64,000 bases of DNA, taken from Merdimmobilis hominis (lineage in GTDB: Bacteria > Bacillota > Clostridia > Oscillospirales > Ruminococcaceae). A program made the position numbers and the translations under genes. The DNA is taken from assembly GCF_021109255.1 (NCBI RefSeq), contig NZ_JAJODG010000002.1; one strand, given 5' to 3'. The notes beneath the pieces were generated by a model. The model saw nothing but the letters and a program-made list of their open reading frames with translations. It was not told the DNA's origin and made no database searches. This document shows, piece by piece, positions 57,217 through 64,000 of the stretch (position 1 is its first letter; every line of letters starts with the position of its first letter).

Positions 57217-58611
57217 TTATTTCCGGCTCCACTGGACGCCTTGAGGGGTGTCCTTGAGCACGATGCCCATATCGGCCAGCTGATCCCGGATGGCGTCGGC
57301 GGTTTTAAAGTCCTTGTTCTTCCGGGCCTCCTGCCGCTTGGCAATCAGCTCCTCCACCTGGGCATCCAAGCTTCCGTCATCCCGGTTGTACAGAAGGCCC
57401 AGCACGTCGGCCAACTCGTCAAACTTTTTGGCGGCATACTCTACTGCGGCTTTGGACCGGGGCTCAGACAGGTAGGTGTTGATCTCCCGGGCCATTTCAA
57501 ACAGGGCGGCGATGCCGTCTGCGGTGTTCAGATCGTCGTCCATGGCCTCCACAAACTGTGCCACCCGGTTGTCGATAGCCGCAAAGAAGGCCTCATCCCC
57601 TTCCCCAGCTTCGGGCAGGGCGTTTTTCAGGGCAAAATCCATATTCTCCCGGCAGTTATACAGCCGCGCCAGGGATGCCTTGCACTGTTCAATGACGTCG
57701 TAGCTGTAGTTGATGGGGCTGCGGTAATGGGCTTGGAGCATCATAAATTTGATGGGCTCATAGCCGAATTTTTCCGCCACCTCCCGGGTGGTAAAGAAGT
57801 TGCCCAAAGATTTGCTCATCTTCCGGTTATCCACGTTGATAAAGCCGTTGTGCATCCAGTAGTGGGCGTAGGGCTTGCCGGTGCAGCACTCCCCTTGGGC
57901 GATCTCATTTTCATGGTGGGGGAACACCAGGTCGTTGCCGCCGCAGTGGATGTCAATGGTGTCGCCCAGGTACTTGTGGATCATAGCGGTGCACTCAATG
58001 TGCCAGCCGGGGCGGCCCATCCCCCAGGGGGATTCCCAAGCGGGTTCGCCGGGCTTGGCAGCCTTCCACAAAACAAAGTCCAGGGCGTCCTCCTTCTGGT
58101 CGCTGACATCGATCCGGTTTCCGGCGTCCAGCTCCTCCAGCGGCATATGGGAGAGCTTGCCGTAGTCCTGAAACTTTTTGGTGCGGAAGTAAACATCCCC
58201 GTTTTTGGCATAGGCGTAGCCCTTGTCCTCCAGGGTCTTGACAATTTCGATGATGGTGTCCACCGTTTCGGTGGCGCGGGGATGGAAGGTGGCCTCCTTG
58301 ACCCCAAGGCCCTTGGCGTCCACCTCATATTCCTTGATGTACCGCTCGGCCACCTCTTTGACGGTGATCCCCTCTTCAGCGGCCTTTTTGATCAGCTTGT
58401 CGTCGATGTCGGTAAAGTTCTGCACAAAGGTGACCTCATACCCCCGGTACTCCAGGTAACGGCGCAGGGTGTCAAAGACGCAGATGGGCCGGGCGTTTCC
58501 GATATGGATGTAGTTGTACACGGTAGGGCCGCAGGCGTAGATCTTCACCTTTCCGGGCTCAATGGGCACAAACTCTTCTTTTTGCCGTGTCAGGGTGTTG
58601 TAAATCTTCAT
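57217..58611 (-). CDS. cysS: Cysteinyl-tRNA synthetase
   Basis: 464 aa class I synthetase. The HIGH motif is YIHIGNARP, KMSKS is RKMSKSLGNF, and the zinc ligands lie in YACGPTV and WHIECTAM...GGNDLVFPHHENE. GGAGG 5 nt before ATG 58611. Transcribed behind a T-box leader, so expression responds to uncharged tRNA-Cys. Confidence 0.98.
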   Translation of the reverse strand: MKIYNTLTRQKEEFVPIEPGKVKIYACGPTVYNYIHIGNARPICVFDTLRRYLEYRGYEVTFVQNFTDIDDKLIKKAAEEGITVKEVAERYIKEYEVDAKGLGVKEATFHPRATETVDTIIEIVKTLEDKGYAYAKNGDVYFRTKKFQDYGKLSHMPLEELDAGNRIDVSDQKEDALDFVLWKAAKPGEPAWESPWGMGRPGWHIECTAMIHKYLGDTIDIHCGGNDLVFPHHENEIAQGECCTGKPYAHYWMHNGFINVDNRKMSKSLGNFFTTREVAEKFGYEPIKFMMLQAHYRSPINYSYDVIEQCKASLARLYNCRENMDFALKNALPEAGEGDEAFFAAIDNRVAQFVEAMDDDLNTADGIAALFEMAREINTYLSEPRSKAAVEYAAKKFDELADVLGLLYNRDDGSLDAQVEELIAKRQEARKNKDFKTADAIRDQLADMGIVLKDTPQGVQWSRK

Positions 58612-58654
58612 GATTACCTCCAAAAAACTCCCCCCAGCGGGGTACATTTGCCAG

Positions 58655-58915
58655 CCAACAAAAAACGCCCCGTTCCGGGATCTCTCCCGAAACAGAGGCG
58701 ATGGGGACTCGCGGTTCCACTCTGGTTTTTCACTCCACAGGCGGTGGTAACGGGAAGCCATCCCGCAGGGTGATACTGGGGGAAATCCCTTTCCCGGTTC
58801 CCACCCCGTGCTCCTCGGGCGCACTTCCCGGCCATCCTCCCCTGGAAACGGTTTCAGCGCAGTCCCATTTCCTCTCTGCCAAGGGGGTGTCGGCGGTACT
58901 CTTCCCGCGTCGTTG
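58655..58915 (-). promoter_or_regulatory. T-box riboswitch of cysS
   Basis: On the minus strand AGAGTGGAACCGCG (58710-58723) is the T-box sequence that pairs with the tRNA acceptor end. It is followed by a terminator hairpin (GTTTCGGGA / TCCCGGAAC, then GGGGCGTTTTTT). Stem I begins near GGAAGAGTACC (about 58905). A plausible specifier codon is TGC at 58821-58823 (inference). Confidence 0.88.
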
Positions 58916-59004
58916 CATCGGTCTATTTTCCTAGTATATGCCGCAGTGGCTGTCCTGATTCCCTTTGGGATGGGATAAATCGAATATCCACCGCTTTGGT
59001 AGCT

Positions 59005-59033
59005 ATTTTATCACAAAGGGACAGGAAATTCAA
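59005..59033 (-). promoter_or_regulatory. Promoter of the cysS leader
   Basis: On the minus strand TTGAAT (59028-59033), 17-nt spacer, TAAAAT (59005-59010); leader of about 385 nt. Confidence 0.7.
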
Positions 59034-59041
59034 GGGAATTT

Positions 59042-59596
59042 TTACTGGGCGAAGAACTCCCGGTTGCCCAATACATAGTGCATCCCGCTGTAAACGGTGA
59101 GGATCACCACAGCGGCCATCAAAGCGTAATGGAGCCCCCAGAGGAATGAAGGCAGCGCCATCTGCCCGGCCAGAAACTGCAAAAGGATGGCGTAGCAGAC
59201 CCAGACCATCTGGGTGGCAGTTTTGTACTTGCCGGACTTGTCAGCGGCGATGACCTTGCCTTCCCCGGCGGCCACCAGCCGGATGGAGGTGACCAAAAAC
59301 TCCCGGGAGATGATGATGATAACCACCCAAGCCGGAGCTAGGCCGATCTCCACAAAACAGATGAGAGCGGCGGTGACCAACAGCTTGTCGGCCAGGGGGT
59401 CCATCAGCTTGCCAAAGTTGGTGACCAGCTGATCCCGCCGGGCCAGGTAGCCGTCCAGAAAGTCGGTGAAGGAGGCAATGGCAAACACCGCCAGCGCCCA
59501 CAGCTGGGAGGCTGGCAGCAGGTCGGTCATCAGGAACAGGACAAAAAACGGGATGAGGATTACCCGGATCAAGGTCAGCTTATTGGGCGTGTTCAT
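59042..59596 (-). CDS. pgsA: CDP-diacylglycerol-glycerol-3-phosphate 3-phosphatidyltransferase
   Basis: 184 aa integral membrane enzyme making phosphatidylglycerol phosphate. The CDP-alcohol phosphatidyltransferase motif DGYLARRDQLVTNFGKLMDP onward to ADK (D-G-x2-A-R-x8-G-x3-D-x3-D, about 48-70) is complete. 12 bp after rimO; last gene of the recA operon. Confidence 0.95.
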   Translation of the reverse strand: MNTPNKLTLIRVILIPFFVLFLMTDLLPASQLWALAVFAIASFTDFLDGYLARRDQLVTNFGKLMDPLADKLLVTAALICFVEIGLAPAWVVIIIISREFLVTSIRLVAAGEGKVIAADKSGKYKTATQMVWVCYAILLQFLAGQMALPSFLWGLHYALMAAVVILTVYSGMHYVLGNREFFAQ

Positions 59597-59608
59597 CAGC
59601 AGCCCCCC

Positions 59609-60937
59609 TTATTCTTTGATGTGGCCCACAAGGTCGTACTCCACAAAATTTTCGATAACCACCTCCACGAAATCGCCGGGGCAGAGGTCTTCCTCGCTGG
59701 AGAAATAGACCTTGGTGTCGATGTCCGGGGCGTCCATATAGCTGCGGCCGTAATAGAGGCCGGACTCCTCGTCCATATCCTCCACCATGACGGTGAAGGT
59801 TTTCCCCACAAAGGTTTTGTTGATCTCCTCGGCGATGGAGAGCTGTTCGGTCATCAGCACCTCCGCCCGGCGCTGCATCACCTCCGGATCAATCTGATCC
59901 GCCATCTCCGCCGCGGGGGTGTCCTCCTCCCGGGAGTAGGTAAAGCAGCCCAGGCGCTCAAATTTCACCTCGTGGATGAAGTTGCACAGTTCTTCAAACT
60001 GCTCCTCCGTCTCCCCGGGGAAGCCGACAATCATGGTGGTGCGCAGCACCACGCCGGGCACCTTGTCCCGGATCTTTTGCAGCAGCGCCTTGAGGGTGTC
60101 CGCGTTGCCCTTGCGGTTCATGGCCCTGAGGACCTCCCCACTGGCGTGCTGAATGGGCACATCCACATATTTGACGATCTTCTCCTCCTGGGCCATGACC
60201 TCCAGAAGCTCGTCGGTGATTCGGTCGGGGTAGCAGTACAGGATGCGCACCCAGCGGATGCCATCGATTTTGCAGATCTCCCGCAGAAGTTCGGGCAGCA
60301 CCAACCGCCCATAGAGGTCGTCGCCGTAGCGGGTGGTGTCCTGGGCCACCACGTTGACCTCTTTCACCCCCTGGGCGGCAAGCCGTTTGACCTCGTCCAG
60401 CACGTCCTCCATGGGGCGGCTGCGGAAGTCCCCCCGGATGAGGGGAATGGCGCAGAAAGCGCAGCGGTTGTTGCAGCCGTCGGCCAGCTTCACATAGGCG
60501 AAGAAGGGCGCATTGGCCAGCACCCGGTTGCCGCTTAAGGGCATCAGGGTCTTGTCGGCAAAGGAGACGACCCGCTCCCCTGCCAGCGCCTGTTTAATGG
60601 CCTTGACGATTTCCCCGTTGCAGCCGATGCCCAGCACCACATCCGCCTCGGGGATCTCCAGAGCCACTTCTTTTTGGTACCGCTCGGCCAGGCAGCCGGT
60701 AACCACCACCACCTTGATTTTTCCCTCCGCCTTCATTTGGCAGAACTCCAAAATCGTCTCGATGGATTCCTTTTTGGCGTCCTCAATGAAGCCGCAGGTG
60801 TTGATGATGACCACGTCGCACTGCTCGGCGTCGGCGCAGAGCTCAAACCCATTTTCCTGGATCAGGGCCAGCATGATTTCCGCGTCCACCTGGTTCTTGG
60901 AACAGCCCAGGGAGACCATGCCCACTTTATATGCCAT
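59609..60937 (-). CDS. rimO: Ribosomal protein S12 methylthiotransferase
   Basis: 442 aa radical SAM enzyme with two 4Fe-4S clusters. N-terminal UPF0004 domain (VSLGCSKNQVDAEIM, VIINTCGFIEDAKKE, VVTGCLAERY), radical SAM CNNRCAFCAIPLIRG (C-x3-C-x2-C) and C-terminal TRAM domain. GSGxxxN-independent identity is supported by GCSKNQVD, the RimO rather than MiaB form. ATG 60937 follows GGAGAG by 9 nt. Confidence 0.93.
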   Translation of the reverse strand: MAYKVGMVSLGCSKNQVDAEIMLALIQENGFELCADAEQCDVVIINTCGFIEDAKKESIETILEFCQMKAEGKIKVVVVTGCLAERYQKEVALEIPEADVVLGIGCNGEIVKAIKQALAGERVVSFADKTLMPLSGNRVLANAPFFAYVKLADGCNNRCAFCAIPLIRGDFRSRPMEDVLDEVKRLAAQGVKEVNVVAQDTTRYGDDLYGRLVLPELLREICKIDGIRWVRILYCYPDRITDELLEVMAQEEKIVKYVDVPIQHASGEVLRAMNRKGNADTLKALLQKIRDKVPGVVLRTTMIVGFPGETEEQFEELCNFIHEVKFERLGCFTYSREEDTPAAEMADQIDPEVMQRRAEVLMTEQLSIAEEINKTFVGKTFTVMVEDMDEESGLYYGRSYMDAPDIDTKVYFSSEEDLCPGDFVEVVIENFVEYDLVGHIKE

Positions 60938-60985
60938 AGTTGTATTCTCTCCATTCCGCCGGGTTCCCGGCAACTTGGGAAAAGG

Positions 60986-61606
60986 CTAATCCGCCTCTTC
61001 CTCTTCCATGACCCGCCGGATGGCGGATTTAATCTGGTCGTAGGAATACCCCAGCCGGGAAAGGGCCCCGACTGTTTTATTCCAGCCTTTTTCTTCCCCC
61101 AGGTACCGCAGGTATTTGCGGCGGATGACCCCCTCCAGCTGGGACTGGGTCTCCTCCTCGTCGAACTGGGCGGCGGCCTCCCGGCAGATGTCCTGGGGGA
61201 TGCCCCTCCTTTGCAGCTCCTGCTCGATCCGCCGGGGGGAATAATGCTTTAGGTTGTATAGATCCCGGGCGCAGCAGAAGGCATAGTCCCCGTCGTTGAC
61301 CAAGCCCAGCTCCTCCATCCGGTCCACCGCCGCCTGGGAAGCCCCCTCATCGGCGTAGCGGGAGAGTTTCTCCTTCAGCTGATGGGCGGTATATCCCCGG
61401 GCGGAGAGGAGCCGCAGCGCCCGCTCTTTGGCGGTTTTATAATCGGATTCCCGGCGCAGCGCCTCCAATTCCTCCACCGAAAGATCCATCCCCACCGCCA
61501 AGCGAGCGGTGTAAAAGACCTCTTCGTGCAGCGAAAAAAGGTACTGCCCCTCCACGCTTACGGCGTAGCGGCCCCGTTTGGTCCGGGAAAGGTCGGTGAT
61601 CCGCAT
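60986..61606 (-). CDS. recX: Regulatory protein RecX
   Basis: 206 aa of tandem three-helix repeats (AKERALRLLSARGYTAHQLK, AVDRMEELGLVNDGDYAFCC, HYSPRRIEQELQRRGIPQDI). Modulates RecA filaments. Starts 2 bp after the recA stop, translationally coupled. Confidence 0.93.
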   Translation of the reverse strand: MRITDLSRTKRGRYAVSVEGQYLFSLHEEVFYTARLAVGMDLSVEELEALRRESDYKTAKERALRLLSARGYTAHQLKEKLSRYADEGASQAAVDRMEELGLVNDGDYAFCCARDLYNLKHYSPRRIEQELQRRGIPQDICREAAAQFDEEETQSQLEGVIRRKYLRYLGEEKGWNKTVGALSRLGYSYDQIKSAIRRVMEEEEAD

Positions 61607-61608
61607 CC

Positions 61609-62706
61609 TTACGCCTCATCCTCCACCGTGATGTCAATTTTGGCAGTGGAAGGCGCAGGAGCCGGGGCGGGAGCTGCCGCTGCCGGAGCTTTTCCACCTT
61701 TTTTGGCAGGTTTCCCGGTCAGTTTGTCGGCGTTCTCCCGGATCTTCTGGGCCAGTTCCTCCACAATATCGGGGTGTTCCTTCAGGTATTCCTTCAGGTT
61801 GTCGCGGCCCTGGAACCGGGCGTCGCCATAGGTGAACCAGGCGCCGGATTTGTTGATGATGTCCAGCTTCACCGCCATATCCAGGATCTCCCCTTCTTTG
61901 GAGATGCCCTGGCCGTACATGATGTCAAACTCCGCCTCTTTAAAGGGCGGGGCCACCTTGTTTTTCACCACTTTCACCCGGGTGCGGTTGCCCACCACCT
62001 CGCCGTTCTGCTTCAGCTGTTCCACCCGGCGGACATCCAGCCGCACCGAGGAATAAAACTTCAGGGCCCGGCCACCGGGGGTGGTTTCCGGGTTGCCGTA
62101 GACCACGCCGATCTTCTCCCGCAGCTGGTTGATGAAGATAGCCACACAGTTGGATTTGCTGATGGCACCGGTCAGCTTGCGCAGGGCCTGGCTCATCAGG
62201 CGGGCCTGGACACCCACATGGGAGTCGCCCATCTCCCCTTCGATCTCCGCCTTGGTGACCATGGCGGCCACCGAGTCCACCACCACCACATCGATGGCAC
62301 CGGAGCGGACCAAGGCTTCGGCGATCTCCAGCGCCTGCTCACCGGTGTCCGGCTGGGAGACCAGCAGGGAATCGATGTCCACCCCCAACGCCTGGGCATA
62401 AACCGGATCGAGGGCATGCTCCACATCGATGAACACCGCGTCGCCGCCCATCTTCTGGGCCTCCGCCACGATGTGCAGGGCGACGGTGGTCTTGCCGGAG
62501 CTCTCCGGCCCATAGATCTCGATGATGCGGCCTTTGGGCACACCGCCGATGCCAAGGGCGATATCCAGCGCCAGCGACCCGGTGGGGATGGCCTCCACAT
62601 TCATGGTGGAATTCTGCCCCAGGCGCATCACCGCGCCCTTGCCGAATTGTTTTTCAATTTGGTTCAGCGCAGTTTCCAGCGCTTGTGCCTTGTCCTTGTC
62701 TGCCAT
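61609..62706 (-). CDS. recA: Recombinase RecA
   Basis: 365 aa. Walker A GPESSGKT, Walker B IDVVVVDSVAAM, L1/L2 DNA loops (MGDSHVGVQARLMSQALRKL, NPETTPGGRALKFYSSVRLD) and a Pro/Ala-rich acidic tail. Central to homologous repair and SOS. ATG 62706 follows GGAGGAG by 9 nt; the frame to 62853 has none. Confidence 0.98.
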   Translation of the reverse strand: MADKDKAQALETALNQIEKQFGKGAVMRLGQNSTMNVEAIPTGSLALDIALGIGGVPKGRIIEIYGPESSGKTTVALHIVAEAQKMGGDAVFIDVEHALDPVYAQALGVDIDSLLVSQPDTGEQALEIAEALVRSGAIDVVVVDSVAAMVTKAEIEGEMGDSHVGVQARLMSQALRKLTGAISKSNCVAIFINQLREKIGVVYGNPETTPGGRALKFYSSVRLDVRRVEQLKQNGEVVGNRTRVKVVKNKVAPPFKEAEFDIMYGQGISKEGEILDMAVKLDIINKSGAWFTYGDARFQGRDNLKEYLKEHPDIVEELAQKIRENADKLTGKPAKKGGKAPAAAAPAPAPAPSTAKIDITVEDEA

Positions 62707-62851
62707 AGGCGTTTTCTCCTCCATCATCCAGCGGCGCAGCCCAAGGCGGCGCAGTGGCGTTTGTTTTCTCAATTTCTTGTGTGTCACAGGGCAAATATGT
62801 GCGGCCGGGCAAGGGTTCTTCCCCTTCTTCTCCCCAGCCCACATTACAGAC

Positions 62852-62880
62852 ATTATAGCTCACCAGGCGGCTAAAATCAA
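62852..62880 (-). promoter_or_regulatory. Promoter of the recA-recX-rimO-pgsA operon
   Basis: On the minus strand TTGATT (62875-62880), 17-nt spacer, TATAAT (62852-62857). Confidence 0.85.
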
Positions 62881-62898
62881 CCGGATTGCAGAAAATAA

Positions 62899-62912
62899 GG
62901 AATATTTGTTCG
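62899..62912 (-). promoter_or_regulatory. Probable LexA (SOS) box upstream of recA
   Basis: CGAACAAATATTCC on the minus strand matches the Gram-positive CGAACATATGTTCG-type box except for one half-site base (GTTC to ATTC) and central bases. It lies about 20 bp upstream of the -35. Confidence 0.5.
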
Positions 62913-63075
62913 CGATATATCCTGGCAAATTAGTCGGAAAAAATCCCCTGTATCCCACCAAAATACTAAGAGAGGGACACTCCTGTTCCCATTCCCCAAA
63001 AATTTGCGGAAAAGCCGCATCTTTCGCCGCCATTTGGGTCAAACTAACACCAAACAGCCCAAAGGAGGTGATTGT

Positions 63076-63297
63076 TTGCAGAACTATGGAGAACCGGAGA
63101 TTATCCCCATCAATTTCAGCATGGCTTTGGCGGAGAACCCGGCGGCCCAGCACTTTTTTGCCTGCCTCTCCCCCGAAGATAAAGCGGGTTTTATCAACGT
63201 GGTGGCCAGCGCCCCGGATGAAGAGACCATGACCCAGCAGCTGGCCCGGGCCATCGACCTTTTGCAAAACGAAAACCGGGACTACTACAGCCTATAA
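63076..63297 (+). CDS. Small YdeI/OmdA-like protein
   Basis: 73 aa from TTG 63076, with the near-perfect ribosome site AAAGGAGGTGA 4-5 nt upstream. The segment ALAENPAAQHFFACLSPEDK and following (E)ETMTQQLARAIDLL resembles the helical domain of YdeI/OmdA 'bacteriocin-protection' proteins (NP-A..F..L....K.......ET..R...). Divergent from recA. Function unclear. Confidence 0.7.
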   Translation: MQNYGEPEIIPINFSMALAENPAAQHFFACLSPEDKAGFINVVASAPDEETMTQQLARAIDLLQNENRDYYSL

Positions 63298-63303
63298 CCC
63301 CTC

Positions 63304-63335
63304 ATCCGGCGGCCGTTTGTGCCGCCGGTTTTGTT
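63304..63335 (+). terminator. Terminator of the YdeI/OmdA-like gene
   Basis: CCGGCGGC (63306-63313) pairs with GCCGCCGG (63321-63328), then TTTTGTTT. Confidence 0.85.
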
Positions 63336-63345
63336 TCAGCCCCGC

Positions 63346-63395
63346 TTTACAACCCCATCCGTTTGTGTTATGATACAATTGTTTTGAAGTTCAAA
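63346..63395 (+). promoter_or_regulatory. Promoter and operator of the MarR-type gene
   Basis: TTTACA (63346-63351), 17-nt spacer, TATGAT (63369-63374), and over the expected transcript start the dyad TTTGAAGTTCAAA (63383-63395). The dyad resembles FabT-type boxes (AGTTTGA...TCAAACT), here GTTTTGAAGTTCAAACT. Confidence 0.65.
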
Positions 63396-63419
63396 CTATT
63401 TTGGGAAGGGGATGAAAGG

Positions 63420-63881
63420 ATGCCGGAGGACAGCTATACCCAGCTCAATGATTTTCTGGTCAACCTGTTCAACGACATACTGCGCATTGAAGAGCACTGC
63501 CTGAGCAGCAACGAGTTTAAAAACCTCTCCATCAAGGAGATTCACATCATTGAAGCGGTGTGCAACGCCTCCCAAACCGGTGGGGACAACCGGGCCAGCG
63601 CCATCGCCGAAGCATTAGGGGTCACCGCCGGCACGTTGACGGTGGCGGTCAACACCTTGGAACGCAAAGGTTACCTGGAGCGGCGGCGGGACAGCGGGGA
63701 CAAACGGGTGGTCCGCCTCTTCCCCACCCAATCCGCCTTGGAGGTCAATCGGATTCACAGCCACTTCCACCACGAGATGGCCGCCTCGATCATTGAAGTT
63801 CTGAACCCGGAGGAACTAGTGGCCTTGACACGGGGCCTTCACTCCATCCAGCGGTATTTCAAAAACAAAGAAAAAACCTAA
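63420..63881 (+). CDS. MarR-family regulator, FabT-like
   Basis: 153 aa. Winged helix with SIKEIHIIEAVCNA, ASAIAEALGVTAGTLTVAVN and the wing LERRRDSGDKRVVRLFPTQS. The length, VTAGTLTVA recognition helix and dyad in its own promoter fit FabT, repressor of fatty-acid synthesis genes that responds to acyl-ACP. The next gene is a DegV/FakB fatty-acid-binding protein, which supports a lipid role. ATG 63420 with GGAAGGGG 8 nt upstream; an ATG at 63412 is out of frame. Confidence 0.82.
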   Translation: MPEDSYTQLNDFLVNLFNDILRIEEHCLSSNEFKNLSIKEIHIIEAVCNASQTGGDNRASAIAEALGVTAGTLTVAVNTLERKGYLERRRDSGDKRVVRLFPTQSALEVNRIHSHFHHEMAASIIEVLNPEELVALTRGLHSIQRYFKNKEKT

Positions 63882-63919
63882 GCCCCAGCGGGTTCCGCAG
63901 GGCGGAAAGGCAAACAGTT

Positions 63920-64000
63920 ATGGCAATTCGCATCATCACCGACAGCACCTGTGATTTCACCCCTCAAGAGGCCCAGCGCCTTCACATTGATGTGCTGCCG
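63920..64000 (+). CDS. DegV/FakB family fatty-acid-binding protein (N-terminal part)
   Basis: Only 27 codons lie in the window: MAIRIITDSTCDFTPQEAQR and LHIDVLP. The start RIITDSTCDF...VLP is the DegV family signature. These proteins present exogenous fatty acids to the kinase FakA. GGCGGAAAGG precedes ATG 63920, 38 bp after the MarR-type gene. Confidence 0.85.
   Translation, partial: MAIRIITDSTCDFTPQEAQRLHIDVLP

Noticed and set aside
57241..58773. 510-codon plus-strand frame opposite cysS
   Set aside because: Antisense shadow; also crosses the T-box.

Overview
The window comes from a Gram-positive, endospore-forming anaerobe of the class Clostridia, most likely a gut Oscillospiraceae/Ruminococcaceae relative (inference). 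Evidence: an alpha/beta-type small acid-soluble spore protein, SpoIIR and a DpsA-like dipicolinate synthase subunit; AGGAGG ribosome sites with many TTG/GTG starts; a T-box in front of cysS; an iron-sulfur L-serine dehydratase; HPr with both His15 and Ser46; and a high-GC sequence broken by AT-rich promoters. No rRNA, prophage, IS transposase or CRISPR array was found. Layout: 0-6.4 kb holds a partial gene end, tRNA-Gln(CUG), pyrB with an unusual zinc tail, trxA behind a structured leader, a SASP gene, a 4-unit tandem repeat and two single genes (ATP-grasp, YoaK). 6.4-13.7 kb is a complete F-type ATP synthase operon on the minus strand, with a sodium-type c subunit. 14-19.3 kb carries malQ, an Rrf2 regulator, a small accessory patch (MerR, EFR1 flavodoxin-ferredoxin, gene remnants) and spoIIR. 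19.3-27.4 kb holds ispE, tmcAL diverging from ackA, L-serine dehydratase, mgtC and an internally deleted alanine racemase. 27.4-36.4 kb is housekeeping: coaD, rsmD, uvrC, gamma carbonic anhydrase, ptsH and the ylxM-ffh-rpsP-khpA-rimM-trmD operon. 36.5-39.1 kb has mtnN, a TRIC-type channel and four tRNA genes (Gly, Arg, His, Gln-UUG). 39.4-44.8 kb is a two-component system with an FtsX/MacB-like ABC exporter. 44.8-49.6 kb has dpsA, a SIMPL lipoprotein, an AAA ATPase, an M42 peptidase and an EamA transporter. 49.9-54.8 kb is a four-gene amidohydrolase/flavin dehydrogenase/ferredoxin operon of unknown substrate. 55-57.1 kb has a pentapeptide-repeat protein, a CAP-domain lipoprotein and a DUF3592 protein. 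57.2-62.9 kb is cysS (T-box) and the recA-recX-rimO-pgsA operon. The end has a YdeI/OmdA-like small protein, a FabT-like MarR regulator with its operator, and the start of a DegV/FakB gene. Most interesting points: a 107-108 bp repeat family at three loci whose unit junctions look like extended -10 promoters; the amidohydrolase-oxidase operon; PyrB carrying a PyrI-like zinc tail; a MerR-type 19-bp-spacer promoter controlling an EFR1 protein; a trxA leader with three mutually exclusive pairing segments; an alanine racemase that has lost its middle; and a full Na+ signature in the ATP synthase rotor subunit. All assignments come from reading the sequence; no database search was run.
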